From contig NZ_LGCN01000266.1 of NCBI RefSeq assembly GCF_001279005.1, forward strand, positions 1 through 10,828: a stretch of DNA of 10,828 nt, given 5' to 3'. Positions 1 to 6,481 of this stretch are shown here, one piece after another; within the stretch, counting starts at the first letter, position 1, and each line of letters starts with the position of its first letter. The notes below the pieces were generated by a model that did not search any database, was not told the DNA's origin, and was given only the letters and a program-made list of their open reading frames with translations. Position numbers and translations under genes: made by a program. Source of the DNA: Streptomyces caelestis (GTDB lineage: Bacteria; Actinomycetota; Actinomycetes; Streptomycetales; Streptomycetaceae).

Positions 1-332
1 TGGAGGCGTACTGGGCCGACGGCTCCGCGATGGAGAAGCAGACCCGTGCGCGCGGTGAGCAGGTCGAGCAGGCGCTGATCGCCATCACCGAGGAGAACCC
101 GGCCGACGTCAAGGAGTACCGCGGCCGCGGCCTGGTGTGGGGCCTGGAGTTCCACGACAAGGAGCGGGCCGGCAAGGTGGCGCGGTGCGCCTTCGACCAC
201 GGCCTGCTCATCGAGACCTCCGGCCCGGAGGACGAGGTCGTCAAGCTGCTCCCCGCGCTGACGATCACGCCCGACGAGCTGGACGAGGGCCTTCACATCC
301 TCGACCGGGCCGTGCAGGAAACAGGACACTGA
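1..332 (+). CDS. ectB: EctB, diaminobutyrate--2-oxoglutarate transaminase (C-terminal part)
   Basis: This is the 3' end of a gene that begins before the window; the frame is open from base 3 to the TGA at 330-332, about 109 residues. EctB is a PLP-dependent class III aminotransferase that moves an amino group from glutamate to L-aspartate semialdehyde, giving 2,4-diaminobutyrate, the first step of ectoine synthesis in the cytoplasm. The sequence carries the small-domain tail typical of actinobacterial EctB: EAYWADGSAMEKQTRARGEQ, then KEYRGRGLVWGLEF, then LLIETSGPEDEVVKLLPAL. The PLP lysine lies upstream of the window. In Streptomyces ectB is normally followed at once by ectC and ectD; here it is followed by a hairpin and an IS5 element. 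The identification rests on recall of the family. A close class III aminotransferase paralogue is the only serious alternative. Confidence 0.92.
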   Translation, partial: EAYWADGSAMEKQTRARGEQVEQALIAITEENPADVKEYRGRGLVWGLEFHDKERAGKVARCAFDHGLLIETSGPEDEVVKLLPALTITPDELDEGLHILDRAVQETGH

Positions 333-367
333 CCTCCCGCCATCACGTTCAAGGACCCAGGTGTATT

Positions 368-393
368 GCCCCGCGTCAACAACGTCGCGGGGC
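368..393 (+). terminator. GC-rich hairpin after ectB, probable terminator
   Basis: GCCCCGCG (368-375) pairs perfectly with CGCGGGGC (386-393) across a 10-nt loop, starting 35 bp after the ectB stop. There is no T-tract, which is common for actinobacterial terminators. Its position suggests that transcription of ectB ends here and does not run into an ectC gene. Function is inferred from structure and position only. Confidence 0.5.
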
Positions 394-404
394 TGCACAC
401 ATAA

Positions 405-426
405 GACCGTGTCCTATGTGGTGAGG
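405..426 (+). repeat. Left terminal inverted repeat of the first IS5 element
   Basis: This 22-bp repeat begins GACCGTGTCCTATGTG and is identical to the reverse complement of 1247-1268. The TAA at 402-404 just outside it is the left target-site duplication. Confidence 0.93.
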
Positions 427-456
427 TGTCGTTGACCTCGGTATGGGGCGGGGTAC

Positions 457-1259
457 ATGGAGTTGGATTGTTCCGGACGGGTTGTGGGAATCGCGAAGCC
501 GCTGATCCCGCCGTCGAGGGTGCGACCGCAGGGCGGGGGGACGCAGGACACGCCTGATGAGACGTTGTTCGCGGCGATCATTTACGTGTTGGTGTCCGGC
601 TGTGCCTGGCGGGCCCTGCCGCCGTGCTTCGGGATATCGAAGTCGACAGCTCACCGCAGGTTCCTGATCTGGTCGAGAGCCGGTGTCTGGGGCCGCCTGC
701 ACGAGGCGGTGCTCCACCGCCTCGACGACGCCGGCCTCATCGACGTCTCTCGCGTCGTGCTGGACACCGCCCACGTCCGGGCTAAAAAGGGGGCGAACAC
801 ACAGGCCCAAGCCCCGTGGACCGGGGCAAGCCGGGTTCCAAGATGCACGTCCTGTCGGACGCGAACGGACTGCCCCTGGTCGTCGGCGTCTCCGCCGCGA
901 ACGTCCACGACAGCGAGGGTCTGAAGGCCATGGTGGCCGGTCACCAAACGAGACACGATCCCCACCGCGGCCGCCACTTCAAGCCCCAACGGCTGCACGC
1001 GGACAAGGCGTACGACATCCCCCACCTGCGGAAATGGCTGCGAGGCAAGCGCATCGGCGTGCGCATCGCACGCAAAGGCATCGAGTCCAGCGAACGATTG
1101 GGCCGCCGCCGCTGGGTCATCGAGCGCACGATGTCCTGGCTGACCGGCTACCGCCGCTTGAGCCCTCGCTACGAACGCGACCCCCGCAACTACCTGGCCT
1201 TTCTCGGCCTCGCAGCCGCCCTCTGCTGTTACAAACGACTCGTCCGCCTCACCACATAG
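457..1259 (+). CDS. IS5-family transposase made by -1 frameshifting
   Basis: This is a DDE transposase that cuts and rejoins its own element. The first part runs in one frame from ATG 457, with an N-terminal helical domain (QGGGTQDTPDETLFAAIIYV, SGCAWRALPP) and the first catalytic Asp in VVLDTAHVRAKK. At 786-792 the heptamer A-AAG-GGG allows a -1 slip into the second frame, giving KGGEHTGPSPVDRGKPGSK, then the second Asp in LHADKAYD and the Glu in RRRWVIERTMSWL. The fused product would be about 267 residues, normal for the group. One oddity: the usual family N-terminus (VPDGLWE followed by IAKPLIPP) is split between two frames at about 488-491, as if one A were missing. The ancestral start may therefore be ATG 443 (MGRGTWSWIVPDGLWE), and this copy may be crippled or may start at 457. 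The C-terminal end at 1259 is secure and the start is not. Confidence 0.85.
786..792 (+). promoter_or_regulatory. -1 ribosomal slippery heptamer A-AAG-GGG
   Basis: In the upstream frame the codons are AAG (787-789) and GGG (790-792) preceded by A786, a classic X-XXY-YYZ heptamer. After slippage the tRNAs sit on AAA and GGG, and the next codon is GGC at 792. The join restores the conserved KGGEHTG segment of IS5 transposases exactly. Programmed frameshifting is known for several IS5 subgroups; its use here is inferred. Confidence 0.75.
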
Positions 1260-1268
1260 GACACGGTC
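1247..1268 (-). repeat. Right terminal inverted repeat of the first IS5 element
   Basis: This is the perfect reverse complement of 405-426 and overlaps the transposase stop codon region (TAG at 1257-1259). The TAA at 1269-1271 is the right target-site duplication. Confidence 0.93.
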
Positions 1269-1270
1269 TA

Positions 1271-1432
1271 AGGCAAGAGCAACTTGCGATCAAGAAGTGG
1301 ACCGACGTCGTGCCGGTCTGCGCCTACGACTCTGGACATCCACATCCCGACGCTGCTTACGTCGGCATCGGGTCCTTCCGCGGCCTCGACGTCATCACAG
1401 CGATGGGGCCGTTCGCTTGGTGTAGGAGATGA
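1271..1432 (+). pseudogene. Unrecognised coding remnant right of the first IS5 element
   Basis: The frame AGG CAA GAG CAA CTT GCG ATC AAG continues to a TGA at 1430-1432. Its middle (about 1292-1390) has strong G/C third-position bias and reads like real protein: KKWTDVVPVCAYDSG, AAYVGIGSFRGLDVITAM. It has no start of its own and opens at the IS5 target duplication. Removing the IS and one duplication joins it to the frame ending CIAPRQQRRGAAHI, which looks much less protein-like, so a frameshift or an older deletion probably precedes it. Its last ~38 bases overlap the 3' end of the convergent Lrp gene. I do not recognise the family. It may be the tail of a gene lost in the rearrangement that also removed ectC. 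Confidence 0.35.
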
Positions 1433-2345
1433 TCATGGCAGTTTCCATGCGGTCGACGCCATTGAGACAGCTGATGCGGTCGGTGAGGTAGGCGTGGAGG
1501 GCGTTGGCGTCCACGCAGATGGCGATGGCGATCAGGTTGTGGGTGCCGGTCGTGGTGCCGACGAAGGCCGCTTCGGGGTCGGCGGCCAGGGCCTGGGCGA
1601 CACTGCTCAGCTGGGCGGGGGTGACGGTCAGCCAGACCAGGCATTGAGCGGAGAACCCAAATGAGCGTGGGGCAACTTCAACGTCCAGCTGGAGCACGCC
1701 GGTGCGGCGGAGTTCTTCTAAGCGACGACGGACGGCTGATTCGGACCAGCCGACCTGTTGTGCGAGGTCCGGGTAGGCGGCACGGCCGTCTGCGGCGAGG
1801 GCGGGGAGCAGGCGGCGGTCGAGCTCGGTCAGGCGGACGGGACTGGCGTCCGCGGCGGGAGGTGGCCGCAGTGCGGCTATCTGCTCCGCGGTAAGTGCCG
1901 ATGTCCGCCCGAGCCAGCGATGGTCCATCACAGGACGCAGCAGTCGTTGTGCGTCGACCTCTGTGATTTGAGGCAGGCGGCCCAACCCATCCAGGGGTGC
2001 CGCGCCCTCCTCGGCGACGCGGAAGATGCAGATGATCTCAGTACCGCTGGAGAGAACGGTCACCCAGGCGGTGTCTGGGCGGCGCGCCAACGCGCGGGCC
2101 AGCGGGGCGGTGGCGGACGGTAAGCCCCGCAGGCGTACCAGCCATTCGGCGTGGCCGGTACGGCGGCTGTCGGGCACGCCGGCTACTCGGGCGATGCCTG
2201 TGCTGCGGAGTCGGCCGAAGCGGCGGGCCACGGTGCGGTCGGAGACGCCGAGAACATCGGCGATCTTGCTGAAGGGGGCGCGTCCGTCGAGCTGGAGCGC
2301 GTGCAAGAGTCGCAGATCGAGTACGTCCAGCGTGACCGAATCCAC
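1395..2345 (-). CDS. Lrp/AsnC-family regulator with two HTH-RAM modules
   Basis: This is a 316-residue DNA-binding transcription factor of the double-length Lrp type common in Streptomyces. The first HTH lies at about residues 25-47 (FSKIADVLGVSDRTVARRFG) and is followed by a degenerate ligand-binding region to about 160. The second HTH lies at 191-216 (YPDLAQQVGWSESAVRRRLE), followed by a RAM-like ligand domain at about 232-310 (CLVWLTVTP, FVGTTTGTHNLIAIAICVDA, MIISYTKR). Family members sense amino acids or related small molecules and often control the divergent neighbour, here the VOC gene 85 bp away. The GTG at 2345 was chosen because it gives VDSVTLDVLDLRLLHALQLD, the standard start of these proteins. 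Longer in-frame ATG starts at 2423-2453 would reach or overlap the VOC gene. No Shine-Dalgarno is visible, so the mRNA may be leaderless. Confidence 0.9.
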   Translation of the reverse strand: MDSVTLDVLDLRLLHALQLDGRAPFSKIADVLGVSDRTVARRFGRLRSTGIARVAGVPDSRRTGHAEWLVRLRGLPSATAPLARALARRPDTAWVTVLSSGTEIICIFRVAEEGAAPLDGLGRLPQITEVDAQRLLRPVMDHRWLGRTSALTAEQIAALRPPPAADASPVRLTELDRRLLPALAADGRAAYPDLAQQVGWSESAVRRRLEELRRTGVLQLDVEVAPRSFGFSAQCLVWLTVTPAQLSSVAQALAADPEAAFVGTTTGTHNLIAIAICVDANALHAYLTDRISCLNGVDRMETAMIISYTKRTAPSL

Positions 2346-2351
2346 CTGGTC

Positions 2352-2357
2352 AGTGTA
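2352..2357 (-). promoter_or_regulatory. Possible -10 box for a leaderless Lrp transcript
   Basis: Read on the minus strand these bases are TACACT, a TAnnnT-type -10 box. Six bases (GACCAG) separate it from the GTG start at 2345, so initiation at the usual +7 distance would fall on the first base of the start codon. There is no Shine-Dalgarno upstream, as expected for a leaderless message. No convincing -35 is visible. The 2346-2430 gap is the shared divergent control region; I see no clear palindromic operator in it. Confidence 0.35.
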
Positions 2358-2430
2358 GGCCGGTGTCGGATAGCGGCGTGGCGGTGGCAGTTGGAGGTCA
2401 GGCGCGGACGGTCGATGAAGCATCGGTCCC

Positions 2431-3306
2431 ATGACACGCGACATCAAGGGCATCCATCACACCGGGATCCTGACCCGCGACCTCGAAGGGCTGGAACGAG
2501 CCTACGCCTCGTTCGGGTTCACCCTCAGTCCTCGCTCACGGCATCTGCTCGGCGGGCGGCCCGGCCAAGCGCCGGTGCCCGGCTGCACGGCCAACCGGTG
2601 CGCACTGTTCGGAGGGTCGTACATAGAGCTCCTCGGGATCGTGGACGAATCCGCACCCGACCCTTGGCGCACTAAGGTGATGGCCGACGAGTACGAGGGC
2701 TTCCGATTGTTCAACCTCGACACCAACGACGCCGAAACCGTCGACCGCCGGCTGATGGATGCCGGGCTGCGCACCTCGGGCGTGCTGGAACTGGAGCGAG
2801 ATGTCGACACCGAGGAGGGGACGCGCACGGTTCGCGCCCGCGCCGTGCACATCGATCCGCGCTCGACCCCGGAGGGCTACATGGGGATCGCCCAGCACCT
2901 CACTCGCCGGTACGTGCACCAGCCTCGCTATCTCAACCACCCGAACGGTGCCCGGGGCCTCGGCGCCGTGCTGATCGTGGCCGACGACACCGAGTTCGAC
3001 GGGATCACGAACCGGTACACCCGCATTATGGAGACAACCGTCAGGTACGAGGGCCCGGTCGCCGTTGTGGAGACGGCCACCGCACGGTTGGAGATTGTCC
3101 GCGCCTCGCACGCCGGTGACGTACTGCCCGACGAACCCGTCCCGGCCTCCTCCTACCTGGCCGCGATGACCGTCCTGGTCGACGACGTCGGTGACGCCCG
3201 AAAGATCGTCGAGAGCGGCGGCACCGTAACCCAGCCGGCTGGTGGTGGATTCTTCGTCTCCGCCCGCCACGCGTACGGGGCCGGCCTGTTCTTCACCCGC
3301 GGCTAA
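2431..3306 (+). CDS. VOC superfamily (glyoxalase-like) protein, two modules
   Basis: This is a 291-residue cytoplasmic protein of the vicinal-oxygen-chelate fold, close to the glyoxalase-like domain family. The N-terminal module starts with IKGIHHTGILTRDLEGLERA (residues 5-24), where His9/His10 are candidate metal ligands, and continues to SYIELLGIVDE with Glu66 as another. A linker region has MGIAQHLTRRYVHQPRYLNH, then the second module starts at GLGAVLIVADDTEFDG and ends GGFFVSARHAYGAGLFFTRG. VOC proteins bind a divalent metal and act as isomerases, lyases, dioxygenases or drug-binding proteins; the substrate cannot be told from sequence. It is divergent from the Lrp gene and originally stood 105 bp ahead of the DoxX gene. 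The ATG follows only a weak purine stretch. Its TAA stop (3304-3306) is part of the IS701 target site, yet the frame is complete. Confidence 0.88.
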   Translation: MTRDIKGIHHTGILTRDLEGLERAYASFGFTLSPRSRHLLGGRPGQAPVPGCTANRCALFGGSYIELLGIVDESAPDPWRTKVMADEYEGFRLFNLDTNDAETVDRRLMDAGLRTSGVLELERDVDTEEGTRTVRARAVHIDPRSTPEGYMGIAQHLTRRYVHQPRYLNHPNGARGLGAVLIVADDTEFDGITNRYTRIMETTVRYEGPVAVVETATARLEIVRASHAGDVLPDEPVPASSYLAAMTVLVDDVGDARKIVESGGTVTQPAGGGFFVSARHAYGAGLFFTRG

Positions 3307-3329
3307 TACTCCAGTGCGGTTTCGTGATC
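3307..3329 (+). repeat. Inverted repeat of the IS701 element (3' of transposase)
   Basis: This repeat begins TACTCCAGTGCGGTTTCG. It matches the reverse complement of 4729-4751 at 20 of 23 positions and sits immediately after the duplicated CTAA at 3303-3306. Confidence 0.9.
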
Positions 3330-4673
3330 TATCCAGTCAGTTCGTCGCCGGAGCGTCGTCGGTAGTGGCTGCGGCGGGCTGTCGCCTGGTGTTGTCGCCG
3401 CCAGTCGGACCAGTGCAGCAGCTTGGCCGCTGACACGGTTGGTGGGTTGAAGACGGCGGCGAGCAGGTGGCGGATTTCCGGGACGGTCAGCCTGATCGGC
3501 GGGTGATCGCGGGTGAAATGGGCCGGCTGGGCGGGTCGCTCGGGTGCCGCGTCGGCGGCGAGGGCGGTCAGGAAGGCCAGGGCGAGCATGGCGAGGGTGA
3601 TGTGCCGGTGCCAGGCGGTCCAGTGCCTGACCTGGTAGTGGTCGAGTCCGACCTGGCTCTTGGCGGCCTGGAAGCACTCCTCGACGCTCCAGCGGACACC
3701 GGCGACACGGACCAGCTCCGCAAGAGTGACCGTGGCGGGTGACCAGCACAGGTAGAAGGCGAGTTCGCCGGTGGCGCGGTTGCGGCGGATGAGCAGGTGG
3801 CGGTGTTCACTTGTGCCGATGTGGATCCAGGCCCAGTCGTAGTGGCGCGGGCCCTTCGCACCGGCTCCGGCGCTGTGCCGCTGCCAGGCGGTGGCGGGCA
3901 GGCGCTCGGCGACGGTGTCCGCGCGGACGGGGGTGCGGCCGTGGTTGATCCTCACTCGCGTCGAGCAGGCAACAGCCATCACATAGCCGGTGCCGCGGGC
4001 TTCCAGGGCGGCGCGAAGCTGCGGGTCCTGCCCGTAGGCTTCGTCGCCGGTCGCCCACCGTGCCTTCACCCCGGCGTCCAGCGCGGCGGCGATCATCTCC
4101 CAGGCCAGGCGGGGCTTGGTCGCGAACTGGATCTCCTCGGGTATCCCGGCAGCGTGGCGGCGCCCGGCGTCAGCGCACCAGGAGTGCTCCGGCAGGTAAA
4201 GCCTGCGGTCGATCAGCGTCCGCCCCCGGCGGGTGGCGTAGGCGAGGAAGACCCCGACCTGGGAGTTCTCGATGCGTCCCGCGGTGCCGGTGTACTGGCG
4301 CTGCACTCCCGCCGAGGCGTGGCCCTTCTTCACGAAACCGGTCTCGTCCACGATCAGGACCCCGCCGTCGGTGCCGAGGTGTTCGACGGCATAGGCGCGG
4401 ATGTCGTCACGGACGGCATCGGCGTCCCAGCGGGCATAACGCAGCAGCCGCTGCATCGGTCCCGGCCGGGCCGGCCTGTTCGGCAAGCTGCCAGCAGTTC
4501 TTGCGCTCCGCCTTCGACAGCAGCCCGAGCAGATAGGCGCGGGCACTCGCCCTCGGCTCAACTCGGCCGAACCGGCCCGCGATCTGGGCCATGACCTGGT
4601 CGAACATCGCCCGCCAGCGGGCAGGGTCTACGCTATGGCCAGCGGCCACCGCACGATCTTCGTTTGTCCACAC
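3329..4673 (-). pseudogene. IS701-family transposase, frameshifted
   Basis: This is a DDE transposase of the IS701 group. The N-terminus starts at ATG 4673 (MWTNEDRAVAAG), with RFGRVEPRASARAYLLGLLS and the conserved AERKNCWQLAEQAG. The rest lies in another frame from about 4468: RPGPMQRLLRYARWDADAV, then LIVDETGFVKKG with the first catalytic Asp, WATGDEAYGQDP with the second, and RWSVEECFQAAKSQVGLDHY with the Glu. Family members read AEQAG-x-x-RPGPMQ at the junction. Here the two missing residues and a +1 frame change fit a small (about 5-base) deletion near 4469. No slippery sequence is evident, and programmed shifting is not established for this family. I therefore treat it as inactivated, though a sequencing error is possible. 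Confidence 0.85.
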
Positions 4674-4728
4674 ACCAACCGATGATCACGCGGTGGCCGT
4701 ACCCGTTCCCGGCCGGGTACGGCCACAA

Positions 4729-4751
4729 GATCGCGAAACCAGACTGGAGTA
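4729..4751 (-). repeat. Inverted repeat of the IS701 element (5' of transposase)
   Basis: On the + strand this ends ACCAGACTGGAGTA and is followed by the second CTAA copy at 4752-4755. It is the outer partner of 3307-3329. Confidence 0.9.
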
Positions 4752-4851
4752 CTAAACGCCCCAGCAGACCTCACCTGGTTCCACACGTCCCCCATCGGAC
4801 GGCCGGCCCAGTGAAGAAGGCCGCCGCTTCTCCGCACGTCTTCACTCTCTC

Positions 4852-4856
4852 GGAGG
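4852..4856 (+). promoter_or_regulatory. Shine-Dalgarno fixing the DoxX-like start
   Basis: GGAGG lies 5 bases before GTG 4862 and is the only good ribosome-binding site upstream of the DoxX frame. It decides against the longer in-frame starts at 4664 and 4811. Confidence 0.75.
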
Positions 4857-4861
4857 ACACC

Positions 4862-5392
4862 GTGCTCGGTACCCTCATGCTCCTCGTCGGCCCGGCGCTG
4901 GTATTTCGCCTGCTCGGCTTACTGGGGATCAGACGGTTCGCGACCTGGCAGGCCAGTACCACGCACGGCTTGGCGGTCATGCTCGTGGCCACCGCGACCG
5001 CGCACTTCACACCACCAAGCGTCACCATGATCCCCAGCCACGATGACCTCTCGGCCATGGTGCCGCCGTTCGTGCCGTTTCCTCATGCAATGGTCTACGT
5101 AACCGGGGCACTTGAGTTCCTCTGTGCCGCCGGACTCATCCGCTCCACGACACGTCCGGTGGCCGGGATCTGCCTGGCCGCGCTCTTCGTGTTGATGCTC
5201 CCGGCCAATATCTACGCTGCCCTCGAGGACATTCCGCTCAACGGAGCCCCAGCAACGCCGTTGTGGTTCAGGATTCCCGAGCAGCTGCTCTTCATCTCCC
5301 TTGCGCTGTGGGCGGCCACGACTGCCCACAACATTCCACGCGGCCTGCTGAACGCCATCCGGCCCAGCACCGGGCACAGTGCTGCCCAGTAA
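4862..5392 (+). CDS. DoxX-like integral membrane protein
   Basis: This is a 176-residue membrane protein with about five hydrophobic stretches: residues 2-22 (GTLMLLVGPALVFRLLGLLG), 34-50, 77-93 (MVYVTGALEFLCAAGLI), 100-120 and 139-156. The pattern GALEFLCAAGLI followed by a short loop and AGICLAALFVLMLPANIYAA is characteristic of DoxX-like proteins. These are small membrane proteins often linked to redox or thiol-stress functions, but their biochemical role is poorly known. GTG 4862 was chosen because GGAGG (4852-4856) stands 5 bases upstream; in-frame extensions upstream run into IS701 sequence. The stop TAA (5390-5392) coincides with the left end of the next IS, so the last residues may not be original. 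Without IS701 the gene would lie 105 bp behind the VOC gene, probably in the same transcript. Confidence 0.85.
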   Translation: MLGTLMLLVGPALVFRLLGLLGIRRFATWQASTTHGLAVMLVATATAHFTPPSVTMIPSHDDLSAMVPPFVPFPHAMVYVTGALEFLCAAGLIRSTTRPVAGICLAALFVLMLPANIYAALEDIPLNGAPATPLWFRIPEQLLFISLALWAATTAHNIPRGLLNAIRPSTGHSAAQ

Positions 5393-5402
5393 GAGGGCGT
5401 TT
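5390..5402 (+). repeat. Left inverted repeat of the second IS5 element
   Basis: TAAGAGGGCGTTT is an exact inverted match to 6482-6494. Its first three bases are the stop codon of the DoxX-like gene. Confidence 0.87.
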
Positions 5403-5615
5403 ATGCAGGTCAAGACCTATATGCGGTTCTCGCCCCCGACCCGCTTCGAGGGCCTTCATCCCATGGGCAGCGAATGACGCTCTCCACGGTGGATGCTCGG
5501 CCATCCGTCTCGTTCGCTTCTACACCTTGAAGTCCGTCTGGTTTGAAGTTGCCACGGAATCGCCCAATGAACAGCGGAACCGAGCACTCCGCCTCACCCA
5601 TGATCACGCTACGTC

Positions 5616-6455
5616 GTGAGCGAGCGCAAGCCGTACCCCAGCGGCCTGTCCGACGCCCGATGGTCCCTGATCGAGCCGACGTTGACGGCCTGGAGAAAAG
5701 CCCGGCTCGACCGCAGACCAACCGGGCAGCCGGCCAAAGTCGATTTACGGGACGTCTTCAACGCGATCCTCTACGTGAACCGTACGGGAACCCCCTGCAA
5801 ATACCTCCCACATGACTTCCCGAACCACGGCGCCGTCTACGCCTACTACGCGGCCTGGCGCGACGAAGGAATCTTCGCCCAGCTCAATGACGACCTGACC
5901 GGACTGGCCCGCGTGAAGGAAGGGCGCAAACCCGAACCGACCGCCTCCGTGATCGACACCCAGAGCGTGAAGACTTCCACCAACGTGCCCGTGACCAGCC
6001 AGGGAACGGACGCCGCGAAGAAAATCGTCGGCCGGAAGCGCGGCATCCTCACCGACACGATCGGCCTCATACTCGCCGTGACCGTCACCGCCGCCGGCCT
6101 GCCGGAGAACGCCCTGGGAATTCGCCTCCTCGACCAGGCGAAGGAGACGTACCCCACCATCTCCAAGAGCTGGGTCGACACCGGCTTCAAGAACGCCGTC
6201 GTCGAGCACGGCGCCCGCCTCGGGATCGACGTCGAAGTCGTCAACAGGAACCCAGAGGCCCGCGGCTTTCAGGTCGTGAAAAGGCGCTGGGTGGTCGAGC
6301 GGAGTATCGGTTGGATCATGATGCACGGCCGCCTCGCCCGCGACTACGAGACCCTCACCGCCAGCTCCGAGGCCATGATCCACATCGCCTCGCTCGACAA
6401 CCTCACCAGGCGCGTAACGGACGAGACGACACCCACCTGGCGAGGAACGCACTAG
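5616..6455 (+). CDS. IS5-family transposase (intact, 279 aa)
   Basis: This DDE transposase is in a single uninterrupted frame from GTG 5616 to TAG 6453-6455. The N-terminal domain starts YPSGLSDARWSLIEPTLTAW and contains FNAILYVNRTGTPCKYLPHD. Catalytic acidic residues are in ASVIDTQSVKTS (first Asp), SWVDTGFKN (second Asp) and RRWVVERSIGWIMMHGRLAR (Glu with the family Y/R-type signature region). A conserved AAKKIVGRKRGILTDTIGL block lies between them. The length is normal for the IS5 group and nothing visible impairs it, so this is the only transposase in the window likely to be active. It acts on the inverted repeats at 5390 and 6494. Confidence 0.93.
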   Translation: MSERKPYPSGLSDARWSLIEPTLTAWRKARLDRRPTGQPAKVDLRDVFNAILYVNRTGTPCKYLPHDFPNHGAVYAYYAAWRDEGIFAQLNDDLTGLARVKEGRKPEPTASVIDTQSVKTSTNVPVTSQGTDAAKKIVGRKRGILTDTIGLILAVTVTAAGLPENALGIRLLDQAKETYPTISKSWVDTGFKNAVVEHGARLGIDVEVVNRNPEARGFQVVKRRWVVERSIGWIMMHGRLARDYETLTASSEAMIHIASLDNLTRRVTDETTPTWRGTH

Positions 6456-6481
6456 GACGTAAACGGCAAGTTGCCCACTTC

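Larger units (their letters stand above)
405..1268 (+). mobile_element. IS5-family insertion sequence, complete (864 bp)
   Basis: The element is bounded by 22-bp perfect terminal inverted repeats (405-426 and 1247-1268, beginning GACCGTGTCC) and flanked by a direct TAA duplication (402-404 and 1269-1271). One transposase gene in two overlapping frames fills it. The TNA-type duplication, 0.86-kb size and A-AAG-GGG slippery site fit the IS427/IS1031 side of the IS5 family. The intact duplication shows that this was a simple insertion and that its flanks have not been rearranged since. Confidence 0.93.
3307..4751 (-). mobile_element. IS701-family insertion sequence (1445 bp)
   Basis: Terminal inverted repeats of 23 bp match at 20 positions (3307-3329, starting TACTCCAGTG; 4729-4751, ending CTGGAGTA). 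A 4-bp direct duplication CTAA flanks it (3303-3306 and 4752-4755), which is the YTAR-type target expected for IS701. The element carries one transposase on the minus strand, broken by a frameshift. It is inserted precisely on the stop codon of the VOC gene and separates that gene from the DoxX gene. Confidence 0.93.

Noticed and set aside
683..1432. A 249-codon frame spanning most of the first IS5 and its right flank
   Set aside because: Within the element it is the wrong frame of the transposase (Arg/Pro-rich nonsense). Only the portion right of 1271 looks coding.
2536..3270. A 244-codon minus-strand frame inside the VOC gene
   Set aside because: It is antisense to a well-supported gene, with no recognisable protein features.
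5403..5615. A second, inner inverted-repeat-like sequence (GGTTTGAAGTTGCC at about 5539) in the left arm of the second IS5
   Set aside because: It resembles the inner part of the right end (GTTTGAAGTGGGC), which could mean that the true left end is internal, but the outer 13-bp repeats match perfectly and the inner similarity is short.
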